Assembly: GCA_046542305.1 (NCBI GenBank)
Contig: JBKHBQ010000244.1
Span: 1 to 6,059 of the forward strand
Source: JBKHBQ01 sp046542305
GTDB lineage: Bacteria; Bacteroidota; Bacteroidia; Bacteroidales; 4484-276
Length of the DNA: 6,059 nucleotides
Direction of reading: 5' to 3'
Under the pieces are notes generated by a model. That model was not told the DNA's origin. It did not search any database and saw nothing but the letters and a program-made list of their open reading frames with translations. Both the position numbers and the translations under genes were made by a program. Positions 5,653 to 6,059 of the stretch are shown here, in pieces (the first letter of the stretch is position 1; each line of letters opens with the position of its first letter).

Positions 5653-5810
5653 GATTTATGCTTTTTTAATTTTGTAAATACTAACACTGAATCAATATGA
5701 ATGTTTATAAATCAGTGCGATTGCTATGGTCGCAGCGTTTGCTTTGCGGGTGCAAATGTGCGAAAAAGTTGACGTGTTCCTGCCTTTTTAAGCTTTCTTA
5801 AAACTTTGGC
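5653..5810. other. Upstream region of ferritin with an inverted repeat
   Basis: No gene is seen here. The leader side next to ferritin is AT-rich. A near match to the -7 consensus on the minus strand, CACATTTG (5760-5753), would give ferritin a leader of about 100 bases; this is weak. At 5786-5803 TTTTAAG and CTTAAAA form a perfect 7-bp inverted repeat around CTTT. It lies 7 bases before a plus-strand -7 box and could be an operator. Confidence 0.4.
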
Positions 5811-5818
5811 TATTTTTG
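5811..5818 (+). promoter_or_regulatory. Possible plus-strand -7 box with no assured gene
   Basis: TATTTTTG matches TAnnTTTG fully and is immediately followed by an ATG at 5819. No clear -33 TTTG is present. Because the region is AT-rich and no convincing gene follows, this could be chance. Confidence 0.3.
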
Positions 5819-6016
5819 ATGAAAAAAACGGGGGTTGAAAATGGTGCTATTGGCTCGCCTCGCTTTGCCTGGCGAAGTGGTTTGTGCTTGTTGAAAATCA
5901 TTGCCGGGAGATTTGACATTTACGCGCAGCAACAACAAATTACGCGCAGCCAATTACAACAAATTACGCGAAGCAAAATATGCGCAGCAAATTACAAAAA
6001 TTACCCAAGCAAATGA
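5819..6016 (+). other. Doubtful 65-residue ORF running through repeat DNA
   Basis: The frame opens MKKTGVENGAIGSPRF directly after a -7 box and would give a leaderless message. Its C-terminal half (QQQQITRSQLQQITRS) is simply the translation of the direct repeats, and no family, signal peptide or domain is recognisable. Composition does not resemble the neighbouring genes. A non-coding transcript or no product at all is at least as likely. Confidence 0.2.
5919..6013. repeat. Degenerate direct-repeat array, five units
   Basis: The core TTACGCGCAGC recurs at 5920-5930 and 5940-5950. Variants follow: TTACGCGAAGC at 5964-5974, ATATGCGCAGC at 5978-5988 and TTACCCAAGC at 6001-6010. Linkers are A-rich (CAACAAA, CAAATTACAAAAA). 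Unit length varies from about 14 to 24 bases, so this is not a CRISPR array. The repeats decay to the right, where the window soon ends without another gene. Confidence 0.6.
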
Positions 6017-6059
6017 CGGCCGCAGGCCAGACAATACCAGTCAAAATAACGTGAAACAA

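Noticed and set aside
5919..6013. CRISPR array
   Set aside because: Repeats are only about 11 bases, imperfect and irregularly spaced, with no spacers of constant length and no cas gene.
6018..6028. GGCC-GCA-GGCC mini-hairpin
   Set aside because: A 4-bp stem with a 3-base loop is common by chance and has no supporting context.

Overview
The window looks like chromosomal core-type DNA from a member of the Bacteroidota (Bacteroidetes). Three things point there. The DUF3109 protein and the short form of pterin-4a-carbinolamine dehydratase match forms I know from that phylum. Several genes have the Bacteroidetes primary-sigma -7 box TAnnTTTG a few bases upstream of their start. Shine-Dalgarno sequences are not obvious. 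Gene density is high, with AT-rich intergenic stretches. I see no tRNA, rRNA, CRISPR array, transposase or phage gene.

Layout. (1) Bases 71-1247, minus strand: a tight three-gene run, read right to left: pterin-4a-carbinolamine dehydratase, then a small unrecognised protein built of five 25-residue repeats, then a nitroreductase-family flavoprotein. Gaps are 9 and 10 bases, so these are probably one transcript. (2) Bases 1248-1429: a gap with four degenerate 20-23 base repeats and a perfect 8-bp hairpin. (3) Bases 1430-2209, minus: a radical SAM enzyme of the COG0731 (wyosine-synthetase-like) type. (4) Bases 2210-2339: a divergent promoter region. (5) Bases 2340-3314, plus: a long-chain trans-polyprenyl diphosphate synthase, meeting (6) a minus-strand RNA 2',3'-cyclic phosphodiesterase (ThpR, 3323-3877) tail to tail. 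(7) Bases 3962-4522, plus: a cysteine-rich DUF3109 protein, apparently with a leaderless mRNA. (8) Bases 4544-4993, minus: a small exported or membrane-anchored coiled-coil protein. (9) Bases 5143-5652, minus: a non-haem ferritin with a complete ferroxidase centre. (10) Bases 5653-6059: a gene-poor end with a perfect 7-bp inverted repeat, a plus-strand -7 box, a doubtful short ORF and a degenerate direct-repeat array.

How they fit together. Most are independent housekeeping genes: quinone side-chain synthesis, iron storage, RNA end processing and pterin recycling. They do not form one pathway. The polyprenyl synthase would supply the side chain of menaquinone. Ferritin and the cysteine-rich DUF3109 protein both probably handle metal, but they are separately transcribed. 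I found no convincing new defence or mobile system. The least explained items are the 25-residue-repeat protein within the dehydratase/nitroreductase run and the two non-coding repeat arrays.
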